Shown here: positions 1 to 13,512 of the stretch, piece by piece
How the letters are laid out: each line of letters begins with the position of its first letter
Position numbering within the stretch: position 1 is the stretch's first letter
Assembly: GCA_028583605.1 (NCBI GenBank)
Contig: CM053327.1
Span: 24,229,629-24,293,628, forward strand
Reading direction: 5' to 3'
DNA from: Dastarcus helophoroides
Lineage: Eukaryota; Arthropoda; Insecta; Coleoptera; Bothrideridae
Length of the DNA: 64,000 nt
Made by a program: the position numbers and the translations under genes
The notes under the pieces: model-generated
Database searches by the model: none
What the model was told of the DNA's origin: nothing
The model's input: the letters and a program-made list of their open reading frames with translations, nothing else

Positions 1-1670
1 CATAGGTTAAACGCGGTAATAATACCGGTTTGTAGAGCCATAGCCCTACACCAAGTTTTAAGCCCCAGGTTTTGCCTACGACTTTCTACACGTCACTATG
101 TTGGCGTTTGTTCCTTTGGGTTTCCAAGTGTGAATTCCATTTCAGTTTAGCACCAGGTAAACTCCAAGATACTTTACCGAGGTGGACTTCGTTATCTCCT
201 GCCCCCATAGATATAATGGTTCTATGGGAGTTGGTGAATATTAGAGAATATTAATAAATATTAGTGTCCCGTTTCTTTACACCAGGATTCAATAATTCTC
301 ACAGAATTGTTTGCCAGTTCTGTGAGTGTGTTTAAGAATTTGCCTTCGATCACTATTGCTAAGTCATCGGCGTAGCCGTAGGCTCAAAAGCCTGCTACTT
401 TTAGTTTTACCAAAAGATTACCTACCACTAGGTTCCGCAGGAGAGGGAAAATAACCCTACCCTGTGGGCATTTCCTAGCCGGGCGACCTCTTTAATGGTT
501 TTATTTCCATGCCTAACTGAGATTTCTCTCGATGTTAGCATGTTTTGTGTCCATCTTATAAGGCTTCATATGAGATGTTGTCGAAAGCCCCTGCGATGTC
601 CAAATAGATCCCCTTTGCAGAGTTTTTTAACAATAATTGTTGCTCCACACCGCTAATCGGGTGGTGTGAGGCAGTTTCCGTGGGTTTCTTACCTGGTAGG
701 CCTATGGGGAGATGCCAATGAGTTTAGCTGCAGTTGTATGGTCATTATGTATCTGTCTATTAACCTTTTCAGCACTTTTAATATAAAGAACGTTAGGCTA
801 ATTGAATGAAACCTTTGGCCTGATTATGACCATTTATTGCCGGCTTTGGAATAAAGATTACTTCAATCGTATTCCAGGCGTTTGGCGTGTACCCTGTGGC
901 AATCCTAGCTCTAGAAACTCGTGTAAGAAAGCCTAGTATAATATCTGGTCCTTTTTTTAATAGAACGGTGAAAATTCCGTCTGGTCCTGGTGCTTTACTA
1001 GGTTTAACGGTCTTTATTGTCCATACAACCTCTGTGGAAGTAACAATTTCCGAGACTAGATTCCAGTCTCTAGGTCGATATTCTTTCCTAAGGCTAACCT
1101 TCTCAGTGTGATTTGATAAAGGCGTTTCTTTGAAGCCCGGGAAGTGTTTCCCAGTAAAAGCCCCAATGTTTCTTCCACCGTTTCAGTATATTGCCCAGAG
1201 GGGATTTTTAAACAATAGTTGAGGTGGTTTATTGGTGGATAGGATCCTGGCTAGTCTAAAAGCATTAGTGAGGTTTTCTATTCCCTGGCAGTACTCTTTT
1301 CAACTTTTATTTTTAGCGGCGTTTATAGCCTTGCTTTATTCTTTCTGCAGGTTTCCGAAGGTGAACCATTCATATTCCACCTACACTAGCCGCGACTTTA
1401 TGAGATTGCCAGTGGCAACAATGACAGTCATCTCTGGCAAAGCCTGAATGCTTACAAAAATTTTTCGTGAAATATTTAACATTTTCCTTAGATTTCTTTG
1501 CTCACTATCAGAAATTTGGATAAGCCTTTATCGCAATGTTTTTTCTTTCAACTATATTTTGTGTTATTTCGATAGCTTTAAAAGGCTTCAATTTTATTTC
1601 TCTTTTCAACGGCGCCAAGGTAATGTTCGTCCCGAATTATCAAATGATCTGCTTATGTTGTAGCGGCAGA
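1..1670 (-). pseudogene. R1-like LINE reverse transcriptase relic
   Basis: Read on the minus strand this stretch carries the blocks of a non-LTR reverse transcriptase in the right order. KAPGPDG lies at 976-996, LDIAGAFDN (box A, first catalytic Asp) near 573-617, and GYADDLAIVIEG (catalytic YADD) at about 350-383. The wording LDIAGAFDN plus YADDLAIVIEG is typical of the R1 clade, which copies its RNA at the DNA nick made by its own endonuclease. Several stops (one just before the YADD block) and frameshifts break the frame, so it is dead. Sequence upstream of KAPGPDG (about 1000-1670) is poorly conserved, no endonuclease is recognisable, and the 3' part runs off the left edge of the window. 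Clade assignment is from motif wording only. Confidence 0.8.
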
Positions 1671-3627
1671 ACAGTCAGTTTGACAAAACTCGGATAACTT
1701 TAATTCTCTAATGTATAGACTGTTAGGATGGGGGCATTAAGTAGAGTCGGAGTTTGACAATTTTAGGTAGAATTAGTGCAAATACATTGAAAATTAATAA
1801 ATTGTTACAAAATTATATTTGTATTGTATAATAACAACAAAAAATTTATTTACTTATGAATTGTTCTGTAAAGCGTAAAAAAAATGTAAGCTCCTTTCAG
1901 TAACTGAAAATAAATAGATATAATTAGATAACGATTGGTCCAAATTAATGATGGCTATACCGACATATAATACATACATTTATGTCTTAAGTCTAAGTTC
2001 TCCTAACTTAAAATCACAAAAGTGGTTTTATTAATCCACCTATAATTTAAACGTATTTACTTGATTGCAAACTTACACCTGCGAACCAGATTTGATGAAA
2101 TTATAATTCGTAGTGCGTAAAGAGAAGAAGTCAACAGTTTGAGATTAAAAACGAATCGAAATTAAGTCAAAACTCATAATCAAACTACAAATTAATTTCA
2201 AATAAAATTAAATTTGGAGATAACTTTCGAAATTTGAATAAGTCAAACTTTATACAAGTTCAAATGTGTTTATATTGAAAGTTTAAAGAAAAAACAAAAA
2301 TTCAAAATAAACGCTTAAAATTAAAAAAAAATTAACATTTTCATAAGATATTTAATTTTTTAACGCAATGAGGGAGAGGGGGTAAATTCGAGAGATTTAG
2401 CTTTAAATATGCAAAATAAAAAACAAGCTTTGTCGAAACAGTCAAAATTTTTAATTTTAAGTTGAGCGGAAAATAAATGAAAATTGCTAATTCAATGTCA
2501 GAATTTTGAAAAATAGATGAAATGCTAAAATATTTAATCAAATTGATGTAAGAAAAACTTTGCCGTTCATATTAAACTTGAAAGTTTGATAAAGTAATTA
2601 AAACTATGTAAAAAAATTCATCACTGAGAACAAAAAATGAAGGTTTTATTTAAAATTTCGAGATTAATATCGATTTAAAAATAAAAAAAAAAACTTAAGA
2701 AATTAAAAAATAAATTGGCATTTTAAGAAAATTTTCCCTGTAGCCTTAAGTATAAGTTTAGTTTGTAGCCTTAGATATCCACTCGTAACCCACTTTCAGT
2801 TGAGTAAACTTCTACATTCTTAAACGGTGTTTCTCTTCTTTCTCGTTAGTTTAGGTCACCTTCGTAAAGTGCCACTTGACACTTTGCATAAAAATTATGA
2901 TGTCAGTTCTGACCTAGAACCGATGCGAAAAGAAAACTAATATATCTGTTCTCTTATTTGAAATTATCAGGCAACTAAAAACATTTGTTTAAGACCTACT
3001 AAAAATAAAGCAACAGCGATGCTAAAAGAAAAGAAGACCATGACCACTTATACCTGAGTGATCTGTCAAAATGTTTTGCCTTTATGTTTAAAAATTGTGC
3101 TATACAAGTTTGGTGGATGTATTGTCTATATGAAACTTTTATATTTGCTAATATAAAAAAAACATGCGATTGAAATTGTGACGTCAATTCGGACCTACCT
3201 ACTTCATACCATATCTACTCTCGCATGTGAAATTATCAAATAATTGAATTCATACATGAACCAGCTTCAAGTTCTTTGACTCTTAATCTTTCTTGGTATA
3301 GAAAAAAACTTGCCATTCAAATTTAACTTTAGTTTCTTCTGAGAATCCATCGCATGTAACGACTCCGGCTTGTTAAATTATCAGATAATTAAAAGAATCG
3401 TCTAACAGAAATTTTGGGGGGGGGGGTTAAAACAAATTATATTTGCATTTCCATTACACCTAAACATCATCTACTTCTATCTTGTACATCTTCGTCTTTT
3501 AACTGTCTGCTTTGCATGGCTTTGCCTGTAAGCAATCAACAGCTAACTATTGAAAATTTTTCCTTAATGCCATTAGTTTAAACCAGATCTCATCAAGGAC
3601 CATTTATTGCACTTTAAACTAAACCAG
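1671..3627. other. AT-rich intergenic DNA, no gene seen
   Basis: Long A/T runs, especially 1740-2740, with no codable stretch that looks like a protein. A G homopolymer lies near 3416-3426. Nothing else was recognised. Confidence 0.6.
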
Positions 3628-4976
3628 CTAGCTGGCTGCACAATCACGAATATTAATTAAGTTCACCAGCATGCTTACATCAAACAAAAGCCGATTGTTT
3701 AATATTCCAAAAGGTTTGGCGGTCAAGAGCTTTTCATTTTCTGATCTGATAGCGATCAACAGCAATGTTTTCTGCGCCTTAACATCCAAATTGTACCATC
3801 TACTATTGTATATCTTAGTTGCAATGGATCGGCTCTAAAAAGAGCAACATTTTAAACATAAAAGATTCCACCCTACAATGATTTACCGAATCTCCTAATA
3901 TTTGACCAGCTTTGCAAATAATGTAAACGATGAAAAACCAAGCAAGTAGGTGACATATTTGCCTCAGATCGCTTGGATTCTAAAAAAAATCTTCATTACG
4001 TAACAATTTATAAGAATTTTATTATTTACCAGAAAAATATAATCCATGATAGCCACAAATATACAGCCAAGAACGAAAACAATTAAAGCCATAATGTTAT
4101 TAAAGCAATCCTTGAGCAAGTTACTACAACTTTCTAAGATAATTAATATTAAAATACAGATTTGTCAAAGATGTATACCGGATTAAAAATTTATGATAAT
4201 CAGTTATTAATGCCAATTTCGCAATTCTTACTTCTTCGTCGATTGTTAAATCATCTACTATGTTTTTTATGTCATCTCCCACATGGCCGAAGGAAGCTGC
4301 TAAGTATTCCGCTAGTTCTATGATGATAAAAGGGGTTGAAATAGCACCTGGTGCAATTACAAATATACACAAAAGCTGCATACAGTAATAGAAATAGAAA
4401 AATATTGGAATTCTGAGATCGAATGGCATTTTAGTTGGTAGCAGAAAGAGGCAATTAGATTTCAAACTTTCATCGACTTCGCAAACAGAGCCGAAGAAAT
4501 AACGCTGTATGCCTACGGTTAATATTGCAAGGAGGAACATTGTAAGACATATGGGTTGCCAGTAGGAGTATTTATTTACGATGCTTTTGTAAAGTTTTGG
4601 TTTCTTTAGCTGATTTATAATTTCAATCTGGTCTCGAATCTGGAGGATGTAACTTCTGTTTTGAATCATGTCTATGGTAATAGCGATGCCACATAACATA
4701 GCAATAATGTAAGTTATATTGTCAGTGGTATCGATGTTTAGATACTCTACAATTTACCAAGTTAAATTCTTAAATCCAAAATGACTGAAACTTACTAGAT
4801 TTAATGTACAAATAACGGTAAATAGTCCCAATTGAACCCATAATTACCATCACTAAGATCAACTTGACTTTAAGACGAAATAACAAAGGTGGGTTATGTT
4901 CATCTTTCTTTTTGGGCCATAAATTTATGATTTGAAAATATTTCAATGTGTGTTTTATGATCTCTGGTTTTGACAT
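3628..4976 (-). CDS. Insect odorant receptor (7tm_6 family), five inferred exons
   Basis: A seven-transmembrane odorant receptor, a ligand-binding subunit expected to pair with Orco as a cation channel in olfactory neuron membranes. My exon model: 4796-4976 (start ATG; donor GTAAGT), 4179-4746, 4030-4123, 3887-3979, 3628-3834. All junctions are GT-AG and the phases close exactly. The model gives 380 residues, normal for the family (about 370-420). Family marks seen: a Lys-Trp-rich N-terminus with NLWP, KMPFDLRIP before a hydrophobic helix, DYHKFLIR near mid-protein, then IYNSRWYNLD and SENEKLLTAKPFGILNN near the C-terminus. The intron at 4124-4178 is only 55 bp; ignoring it looks like a frameshift. 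The last exon is uncertain: LFD is followed by a GTAAGC that could be a donor to a further small exon; reading through gives the stop at 3628. No disabling lesion is seen. Ligand unknown. Confidence 0.85.
4124..4178 (-). other. 55-bp intron of the odorant receptor gene
   Basis: On the minus strand this begins GTATAC and ends TTGTAG. Removing it joins KFLIR to NLLKDC in frame and makes the exons on both sides agree in phase (568 + 94 nt after 2 bases completing the split codon). Without it the frame stops at 4124. It is short but within the range of insect introns. Confidence 0.7.
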
Positions 4977-5754
4977 TATCGTTGTTATAATAAACCTTAT
5001 TAAACTCGTTTACAACTGCTGCAAAAGATTGAAAAGGTTCCCACAAAATTAAGCAGACACAAAATATAACAAGTTATTTATTAATTAGGCTGTTGTACAA
5101 CCTTGTTAAATAAATTGTATAGATTAAAACTGAAAATGTTTGCTAACTGGAACGCAATTAACTTTCATGAAGTTATTTTGTTATTTTTTGAATAAGCCCG
5201 ATTCATTGAAGCAGTACAGTCCTGAATGATTTCGCTTCGATGCTCAAAGCAGCTTTTTTTAGGTAAAAAAAAGTACTATTTATTTTTATATAGATACGGC
5301 TAAAAACATATTCAGTATTTAAAACATTTTTTTGTTACAATTCAAGGTAGCTCCAGTTCTCTTTATGTAATTAATCAAACTAAATGCTTGGTAACTCAAA
5401 GTAGAAAAATATCTCTGGATAGTAACACATTATTTCTAATATTTATTTAATCTTTGACGATAAAGTTACTGCTTTTCACAGCTTCTCTTAATGTCTGATG
5501 TAGTGAACGAAGATTTCCTTAAAAATGTCCAAATGAATTGCCATTTTTTTATACAGTTTTTTGTACAGTTGATCGCAATAATTATGGGATTGGGCGATTT
5601 AATAATGTTGACTTCACAAAATTCACTCCTAACACAATATATGAGATCGGCTTTAAATGTATTAAGTGCTTGGGGTCGCAACGTCTTAGCTAGTTGGGGT
5701 GTATTGCATATCAATGGCTGGTCTACTGTTCTCACTGTATTGCATATAATTAAT
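4977..5754. other. Upstream flank of the receptor gene, no gene seen
   Basis: AT-rich flank containing the presumed promoter of the receptor gene, but no convincing TATA or initiator could be assigned. An open frame at 5491-5769 has no family resemblance and is probably chance. Confidence 0.5.
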
Positions 5755-7285
5755 AAATATTGTTCTTAAGAAGTGCGCCTCAGAGTTGACTCCTGTCCTA
5801 AGCAAATCTCTTACAACAAAGTTGTATTCCCTACCATCTGGAAATCTGCTAGGGTGCAGCTTGCCCCTAAAAAGGGAAAAAGAAATCTGGCTAACAACTA
5901 TCGCCCTATATCTTTGTTACTTATTATATCTAAAGTGACGGAAAAGATTATCAACATTGAGATTCTCAAATATCTGGAGGAAAATAGAATCATCTCGAAC
6001 AGGCAATACGGTTTTGGATAATAAGGCTCCACTGGCGATCTACTGGCATATGTTGCTCATATCTGTAACTTAGCTATGGAAAAATATGGTGAGACTAGGA
6101 TTGTGGCATTGGATATCTCAAAGGCCTTCGGCAGAGTCTGGTACCGATCTCTTCTTGTCAAATTGACATCTTATGGTCTCCCTCCTGGATTCTGTCATTT
6201 GATAACCAATTTTCTCGCTGACAGATCTCCTCAGGTCCTCGTCGATGGCATCTCATCCGAGACATTTGCGATTAATGCAGGGGTATCTCAGGGGCATGTC
6301 CTGTCTCTTACTGTGTTTCTGTTACACATAAACGATCTATTAGCTTTAACTTTCAATTCTATGTACAGCTGCGCAGATGACAGTAGCCTAGTATCATCTT
6401 TTTTCTCCGACAAACCATTATCCATCGTTGCTTCAGATCGATTAAGGAAACAGCAGATTCAGGTGATTAATCGGGATCTCGATATCATTCTGGAATCGAG
6501 TAAGTAAAATCTAGTCGACTTTAATGCCTCAAAAACTCAGGACGCGATTTTCTCTAAGAAAACATCAAGGGATAATGCAACAAACATACTTATGGACGGT
6601 AAAATCCTCCCGATGAAATTTAATCTGTCTATCCTAGGAGTGAATGCGAGCACTTACTTTTCTTGGGGCAATCATGTGCGCGCCATTGTCAAATCCGCCT
6701 CTCAGAAGCTAGACTTTCTTTTTAGAGCTAAAAAGTACTTCACATCTCATCAGCTATTCAAAGCTCAATTTGGCCAATACTTGAATACTGTTCTCATGTT
6801 TGGAGTTTAGCCCTAAAGCACACTTTAGCTCCTTTGGATTCAATTCAAAGAAGAGCGATTGATAAAGAGAGTTTGACCGATTCTCTCGAAGCACTAGAGC
6901 GCAGGTGGATGGTTGATGACTTGTCTCTTTTCTACAAGTACTATCATGGAAGATGCTTGCAGGAGCTAAAAGGATTGATTTCTTCAAGGGCAAGATTCTT
7001 GAGGCATACAAGATAATTGGAGACAGTAAATTTCTGTGCGGTCCAGCTTGACAGTGAGGACTTTTGTATACGGAGATTCTTTTTTCTATAGAACTTCCAA
7101 GCTATGAAACTCGTTATCAAAAGGAATTTTCCGCAAAAATTACAACCTATCCTTGTTTAAGAAGGCGGTTCATCGCCATTTATCCTTGTTTCCGCATCCT
7201 ACTCCCAGTGCTTTGAAGGCTTAATGGGGTTACCCTTTGCGAGTGGATTAAACTTAAATAAAAAAGTCAGAATAAGCTGTCAAAT
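5755..7285 (+). pseudogene. LINE-A copy 1, jockey/CR1-like reverse transcriptase
   Basis: A 5'-truncated non-LTR retrotransposon. It begins inside the reverse transcriptase at the block IVLKKCASELTPVLSK, followed by NNYRPISLL (about 5890), ALDISKAFGRVW (about 6105; the usual second D of AFDRVW is G), AGVSQGHVLS (about 6280) and the catalytic box as CADDS instead of YADDS. The C-terminal region LDSIQRRAIDKE with LSLFYKYYHGRC lies at 6830-6960. Several frameshifts and stops (about 6020, 6507, 6810) kill it. The 3' end is a tail with AATGGGGTTACCCTTTGCGA and TTAAACTTAAATAAAAAA at about 7220-7268; the same tail recurs at 28.6 and 37.5-39.1 kb, so this is a dispersed family. Endonuclease and ORF1 are missing. 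Confidence 0.85.
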
Positions 7286-7332
7286 ATACATCTGAAAGAA
7301 ATATTCTTAAAAAAATTGATTTATTTTATGTA

Positions 7333-8547
7333 CAGGGTCCTTGGTTATAAATGCACCCCCATTTATCTTTCAAAATATGATAGATACAAAAAATTTTCAA
7401 TACAATAGTTTCTAAACCCTTCTTAAATTTTTATTTGAAATAAGTTTGCGAAATACAGGGTGTTACGTTTTTTTCAGAATCAAAGTCAACAACCCAATAA
7501 TTTTTTTTATTTTCAACTTTTCCCGAAAATTCCACATATGTTTTATGTAACACAGCTGTATCTAAATTCCATTGTTTCCGAAATATGGATAGTTATAAAT
7601 CGCTAATATGATCTTGATTCTTCGTAAATAATAAATATCTATAAGAAATGTTAGATATAGAAGTTTATAGAAATCGCTTAAATACTTATTTCAAATAAGT
7701 TTGCTATATACAGGGTGTCTAGCTTTCCACAATCCAAATCAATTTTGGTTTTTAAATGGAACATTCGAGTTATGTTGTTATATTTAAACTAATTTGATAA
7801 TTTTACAAGTATTTCATAAAACATAGCTTATTCTTAGAAAAATGTTGTTACTTAAAAAACTGACAATTTTCTAAACTTAAAACAAAAACCTATAAGTATA
7901 ACTTTCAAACCGTTTAGCATAAAAGAAATTTGCTCCTCTTTCCCTTTTTATTATTAATATATTTTGAAATAAGCCAACTTTTTATTTTACTTCATTTTTT
8001 TTTATTAAAGTTTTAATCGAAATGAACTAATATTTTCAAAGAAGTTAAATTTAGATATGAGGTATGTTAAATAAAATATATTTTCAGGGGAATTTAAAAA
8101 TGAAAAAATAATCGGACTGTTCTACTTGAATTCTGGAAAAACAAAACGCTCTATATCGCTAAATCATTTCAAACAAAAATTTACGCAATTCTTGAAAACT
8201 TTTACAATTAATATTTCCTGTAGGTACTTAATTATTAGTATCACATCAAGCTCATATTGGCGCTTTATAACTATCAATATTTCGGAAACAATTAAATTTA
8301 GATAAAGGTATGTTATATAAAACATATGTGAAATTTTTAGGAGAATTCAAAAATAAAAAAATAGTTGGGGTGTCCTGTTTAAAAATCCAAAGTTGACTTT
8401 GATTCTGAAAAAACGTAGCACTCTGTATATCGCAGTTATTTCAAATAAAAATTGAAGAGGTATCTAGAAACCTTTTTATTCAAAATTTTTTGTATCTATT
8501 ATTATTGGAAAGATAAATATGGGGTGCATTTATAACCAAAGACCCTG
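7333..8547. mobile_element. 1.2-kb palindromic MITE with TA target duplication
   Basis: Ends are CAGGGTCCTTGGTTATAAAT on the left and its imperfect complement ending GACCCTG on the right, flanked by TA at 7331-7332 and 8548-8549, as expected for the Tc1/mariner superfamily. Similarity continues inward: the block with ACATATGTTTTATGTAACA near 7535 is mirrored near 8315, and GTTTCCGAAATAT near 7575 is mirrored near 8280. Secondary copies of TACAGGGTGT occur at about 7456 and 7711 with counterparts at about 8143 and 8427. The element is therefore a long fold-back made of repeated modules. It codes for nothing and would need a transposase in trans. Confidence 0.8.
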
Positions 8548-8549
8548 TA

Positions 8550-11500
8550 TATTAGTTAATTAATAGTTTTTTATTCGATAAGATTTAATACTATACAAGC
8601 TTATCCAAATTAAGTCTCCACCATTGTTACCTTTCTTATTACTAAAGAAATAAAAATGTTTAAATGGCGCACTAGTGGTACTTTAAATGTAATTCTTCCT
8701 ATAATAAAATTGTATAAAGGTGAAGCCCAAACTAAAACATTTGAATATATTTGCAAATTTTATTTTATCCATCAACTGAAAACAAAATAAAATATCATTA
8801 ATTTGTTGTTGGTAGATCTTTAAAAGTACCACCCCAATGCCAAATACTTTTTTTATTACTTTTGAACTGTTTGAACTGCCTAATATCTATCTGGTTTATC
8901 TTTTGCCTAAATGCAGTCAGTAAGTCTTTAACCTTATCGTGCCGTGCCGTTGCTTGTAAGTTTCGTTCTTTAGATGAGACTACAAAAAAACTCAAGAGAG
9001 ATTACTTCTAGTGATTGGGGGTTGTAGGGTATTTGTACCGAATGACACTTTTCTTTGATAGCAAAACTATTTCTTTCCAAATAAATGACTGACACAACAA
9101 AACTTTCACGTAAAAATCGAATAAAATCATACCGATATTTGACAGAAAGGGGTATTATTGTTTTTCAAAACCTAAGATCGTTTTTATCGGTTTATTTTTT
9201 CAAAATAAAAGCACAATTTGTTTAAATTTACAAGACACCGATATTCGAAAAAAAAAATCCAAATTAGAAATTTCGCTCTAAAATTTCATGTAATATTTAA
9301 CGTTTCTTTGAAAAATAATGTCAAAATTTTGCCGACTACCACAGAGATGTTTCACTGTATTTGCGACAAATTTAATTCTAATTTTTAACAAAATTCGAAT
9401 AAAAAATGACCTTAATTAGAATAATTACAGTGAATAAATATTTATTAGCAAGTGACTGTTTAGTCACATTTGGTATTTTCCTCATTTAAGGGTCGATAGC
9501 AGCTACTCAAGAATTCTGTATACCTGGCGCCCCCTTTATCGAATTTATACGGCGTTGTCTGCTGCCTTTTGCAATTTTTCCATTAGATTATTAGATTACT
9601 GTAAACATTAGAGGAGTTTTTGGTAGATCCCTGAACTTTATGTGATTTAACAACATACTGCTTTCTTCATTTTAAAGTTGCACAAGTTAGTAAAGTACGT
9701 TACCACTGAGGCTACGAATTTCAGCCTGTAATAAATAAGATTTTTTATCACCTTTCCCCTATTGTTATCCGCCAATAGTAAATAATTTTTCTTTGCATTT
9801 TAGTGGCACTTAAAATTATTTTACACTTTTAGATATCTCTAGTCACATAAAAAAAATATGTGGTAACAATTATTTTTAAGTTGTCTTTGAGAATTACACA
9901 ACAACAGCATAAAATAAAATCCTTTTTCCACAACGGGTTTTAAATCTAAAAATTCTTAGCAAAATTTGCAATGACGTAGTATGCTTTGCTTTTACGTTTT
10001 CGTAAATCTAACATGCAACTTTAAAATCTAAACGCGACAATCAATCAATTTGGTGTGGAAGAGCTGAAAATTGTTTCTCAAGTCAAATTATGCCTTATTT
10101 CTTAGAAAGCAATGAAAGCTTACATGACCGTGTTGAAATGGTTTAAAACTAATGTTATTTAATGCTATAATGGCAATTAATAATTTAGGAATGTTCAATA
10201 TTTATTCTGTATGACACACAAATTTATTTCAGATGATCCCGTGTAAATATATCCTGGTATCATCAGCAGATTATGTGCAAATATTAAACTAATATTTCAT
10301 GTTCATTGCCCATTAGTAAGGATAACAGCAATTTAATTAATTTGCCCTCATATCATTAATGATCCCGTGTTCGGCTGAAAATTAGTACGGTTTTTCCAAT
10401 TTAAAACCATTACATGCAGACCGCTGTCATCATTTCGATTAAGTGAATACTTTTCCATCTCTTTTTAAAGGCATTGTACTTTACGTCAAGTTGTTCAGCG
10501 ATCTCTGAAATAAAGTTATTACTCTATTATACAAAATTTTGCTAATTTCTGATCAATTTCTGGAGGTTAATTTGTTATCAAAAATATTCTTTGTCGTACG
10601 TTACAACGTTACATACTAAACTTGCTTCATCGCTTTATATAAAAGCAGACATCTTTGTTTGTTAGTGTGTTTCTTATTAAAGAGTCACTTCTTTAGGTTT
10701 GATAATACTATCTTTGGCTGTGGGATGCAAACTTTGATAGTAGATGAACCTTTAAATAGTTGCTTCTGTACTGATTTATTTACTTAGTGTTTTAAATTCA
10801 TTTGTTGTATTAGACTTATCTAAACATAGAGGTCCTCAAATCCTTTATTGAAAATCACTTTGACACTGCACTGTTCAGGTGTTCATAGTAAAAAATATTT
10901 AGAACATTATTTTAATGAGAAACATTTTACAGGATACCTGGCATAATAAAATTGTAAGTAGTATGTTAACGACAAAGAATATCAACAGGAAATCCTATGT
11001 TTTACTGCAAATAGTAATTAATTAATTAGCAAACCAATGTTAACTTTGTACAAGATTGTAGTGGTTGTTGTGATGCATTATTTTTATTTAATTTCTACTC
11101 TGAAGAAAAAGCCTAAGTCGATTTTTGATTATAATTTTGCAATCCTAAGTCTAGTTCGTTGAGTATTTGGCCAATTAATGCCAGATGTGTTCAAAAATGG
11201 GGCATCATTCAGCAATTGGGGATGTTTATATCTCAAATATATTTTTTTTGCATTATCATGGTTGGATTGCATTGTTATCCAACTCTTTATAATCCGGTTC
11301 TTTGCGCTTGAAATTTCAAGTGCTCAGCTCATTGGAATGTTAGTTTAAAATCGATTGCAAAATTTGGACCGAACAGACAAATGTCAAACATCGGCTGTGT
11401 CTGGATTGCAATCTAGTCAGTTAATAAAAACGTGCTAAAAAACAAGAATTACCTACCACAAATATGATATCAAAATCTCTCCCTGGTGAAGAAGTGGGAG

Positions 11501-13510
11501 ACGAAATGAAAATGCAATACTCTACATTTAATAAAAAGCCTCCAAGAATGACAAGGATGGGACACCCCGAAATTGCTTAATAAAAGCAAAACTTCACACA
11601 TGACAGACAGAAATTTAATTTTAAGTAATCAGATTAGTTCAACTCATAGTGCAATTGAATGTAACACTCCAGTTTTGGCTTCGGTAGTTCGACGTAGATA
11701 ATTGAACGGCTAATATAATCAGGTTGGAGATAATTAGTATTAGCATAACAATTTCATTGCTGAAACGAAAGTCGGTTTCTTTGACGACACGTATTGTTCC
11801 CTGAAAGCTTTCAGATTTTAACGATCAGATACGGTTCATTTGGGCTTAACAGAGTAGGTTGGCTTGATTAAATGTCGATCTCTTCCACTAGAACAATGGT
11901 TGAAAATTTATGTCCCATGTGTTGTATTCATATTCATTGTAGTTCGTGGGTCTTCTACTTTTACGGTTAGCCCTTTTGTTGCTGAACCTGAGAAACGCTT
12001 AAAGGGTGTGACTGTATTTGCTAGTAGATAATTCATTGCTTAACGTAGAAGGGAAAATAGTATCAATTTTAAAAGCCTAAGGAATAATTGGCAGTAAAAA
12101 ACATGTAGCATTTTTTGCATTGACATTTCGAACAGTTTTCAGCGTTCTCCAAAATTCAGGAATAAACGTCGAAATTTCAAATTTACTGTCTAAATTTTAT
12201 AAAATCGGTGTCAATATTTCTAATCTAGATTAAATTTAAAGTTTAATCGTAGAAAAAAAAAGAAAGTTACGAAATCTTGCAAAAAATCAAAATATGAAAA
12301 TAAATTTTTCCAAATTTTATTTTTTTCGGAAATTTCGAAGGTTTGAAAAAAATTTTAAAATGTGATTAAAATGAAAACTGCTAGATTTGTTATAAGTCTT
12401 CAAGATTTTATTTGAAATGTTAAACGTTTTGCTAAAATTCTGAATTTAACTTTGCAGTTTTCATTTTTCAAATTTTGAGTTTAATATTACACTTAGTCGG
12501 AAAAATTTTGCGTTTTGCGCACAAATAATAATATTTTTGCTCCAAATATTAAGATTAAAATCAAATTCTTAACCCCAGAGTTAGCATTTACATCATTTTT
12601 TTAAAGCATTTTTAATTAAATCTGAAAAATTTAACAAGAATTACAAAAAAGTACAAATGTCAAAAAAAATACGAATATTTTGATGCTAAAGTGAAAATTG
12701 TAAGCAAACGTAAAACTTTTTAAGGGTTAAACCGAAATTTTTTTAAAAAAAGTAAAATTTGATCAGTGATACTTAAATTTATAAAAAAGATCCTCAATTT
12801 GCAAATTTAAAATTTGAAGCAACTGAAGAAAAATCTAGTTTTTGGATAAAACTTTAAATACTCGTGTTTTAACAAAAAACTTTGAAAAAGGTTTATATTT
12901 AAACGTTTTCAAAGAAAAGCTAAAAAGTTAAAAATTTCAATTAATAATGCTTGCTTAAGTAATTCGACTTTGAAAAAAAAATGTGTTTCTTTTCTCTGTT
13001 TGTAAAAAGCAAAATTACTATTAAGCAGTCAACTGAATAATACAGTTAAAGGATCTTGCCTGTAATTGTTGTATAAAAATATTAAATTAATATCAAATAT
13101 ATTGAGTTTCCTTAGTGTTTCGGCAACCCGCAAACTACGGTTTCGCTTGTTAGGTGGCCTAGCGTTCGATCGCAATATAAAGAAATTGCGTCCCTTGAAC
13201 AGAAAGGCACTGATAGCTTTTTGATTTTAGCATTGTAATGATTCGCTCTTTTTAATATCACCCTATAAATGAATGTCACTAAAAATCTGTAATGGTGTTA
13301 TTTTCATAACTTTAAAATTATATTCAGCAATGAATAAAAAATAAAAGACGATAATTCTACTTAATCGAATTCCAACACTAAACTGTTAAATGTGTATTTA
13401 GAAAAAAAAGCTGTTTACTGTAGCTGTAGTTTGCCGCCACTGTAAATATCTGTGAAATTCTGTGACTTCCAAAAATTAAGTTTTTAAGCACTGTTGTTCG
13501 CGTTTGTGAG
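8550..13510. other. Long AT-rich intergenic stretch, no gene seen
   Basis: No family-recognisable protein on either strand. 12030-13000 is an extreme A/T-run stretch of the AAATTTT type that recurs elsewhere in the window (about 36.0-37.5, 44.3-44.9, 52.5-54.9 kb). Short frames here are chance. Confidence 0.6.
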
Positions 13511-13512
13511 TA

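Noticed and set aside
4124..4179. Frameshift making the odorant receptor a pseudogene
   Set aside because: A GT-AG intron of 55 bp restores frame exactly and yields the expected family sequence on both sides.
5491..5769. 92-codon plus-strand frame before LINE-A copy 1
   Set aside because: No family resemblance; the LINE similarity begins only at its very end and in a different frame.
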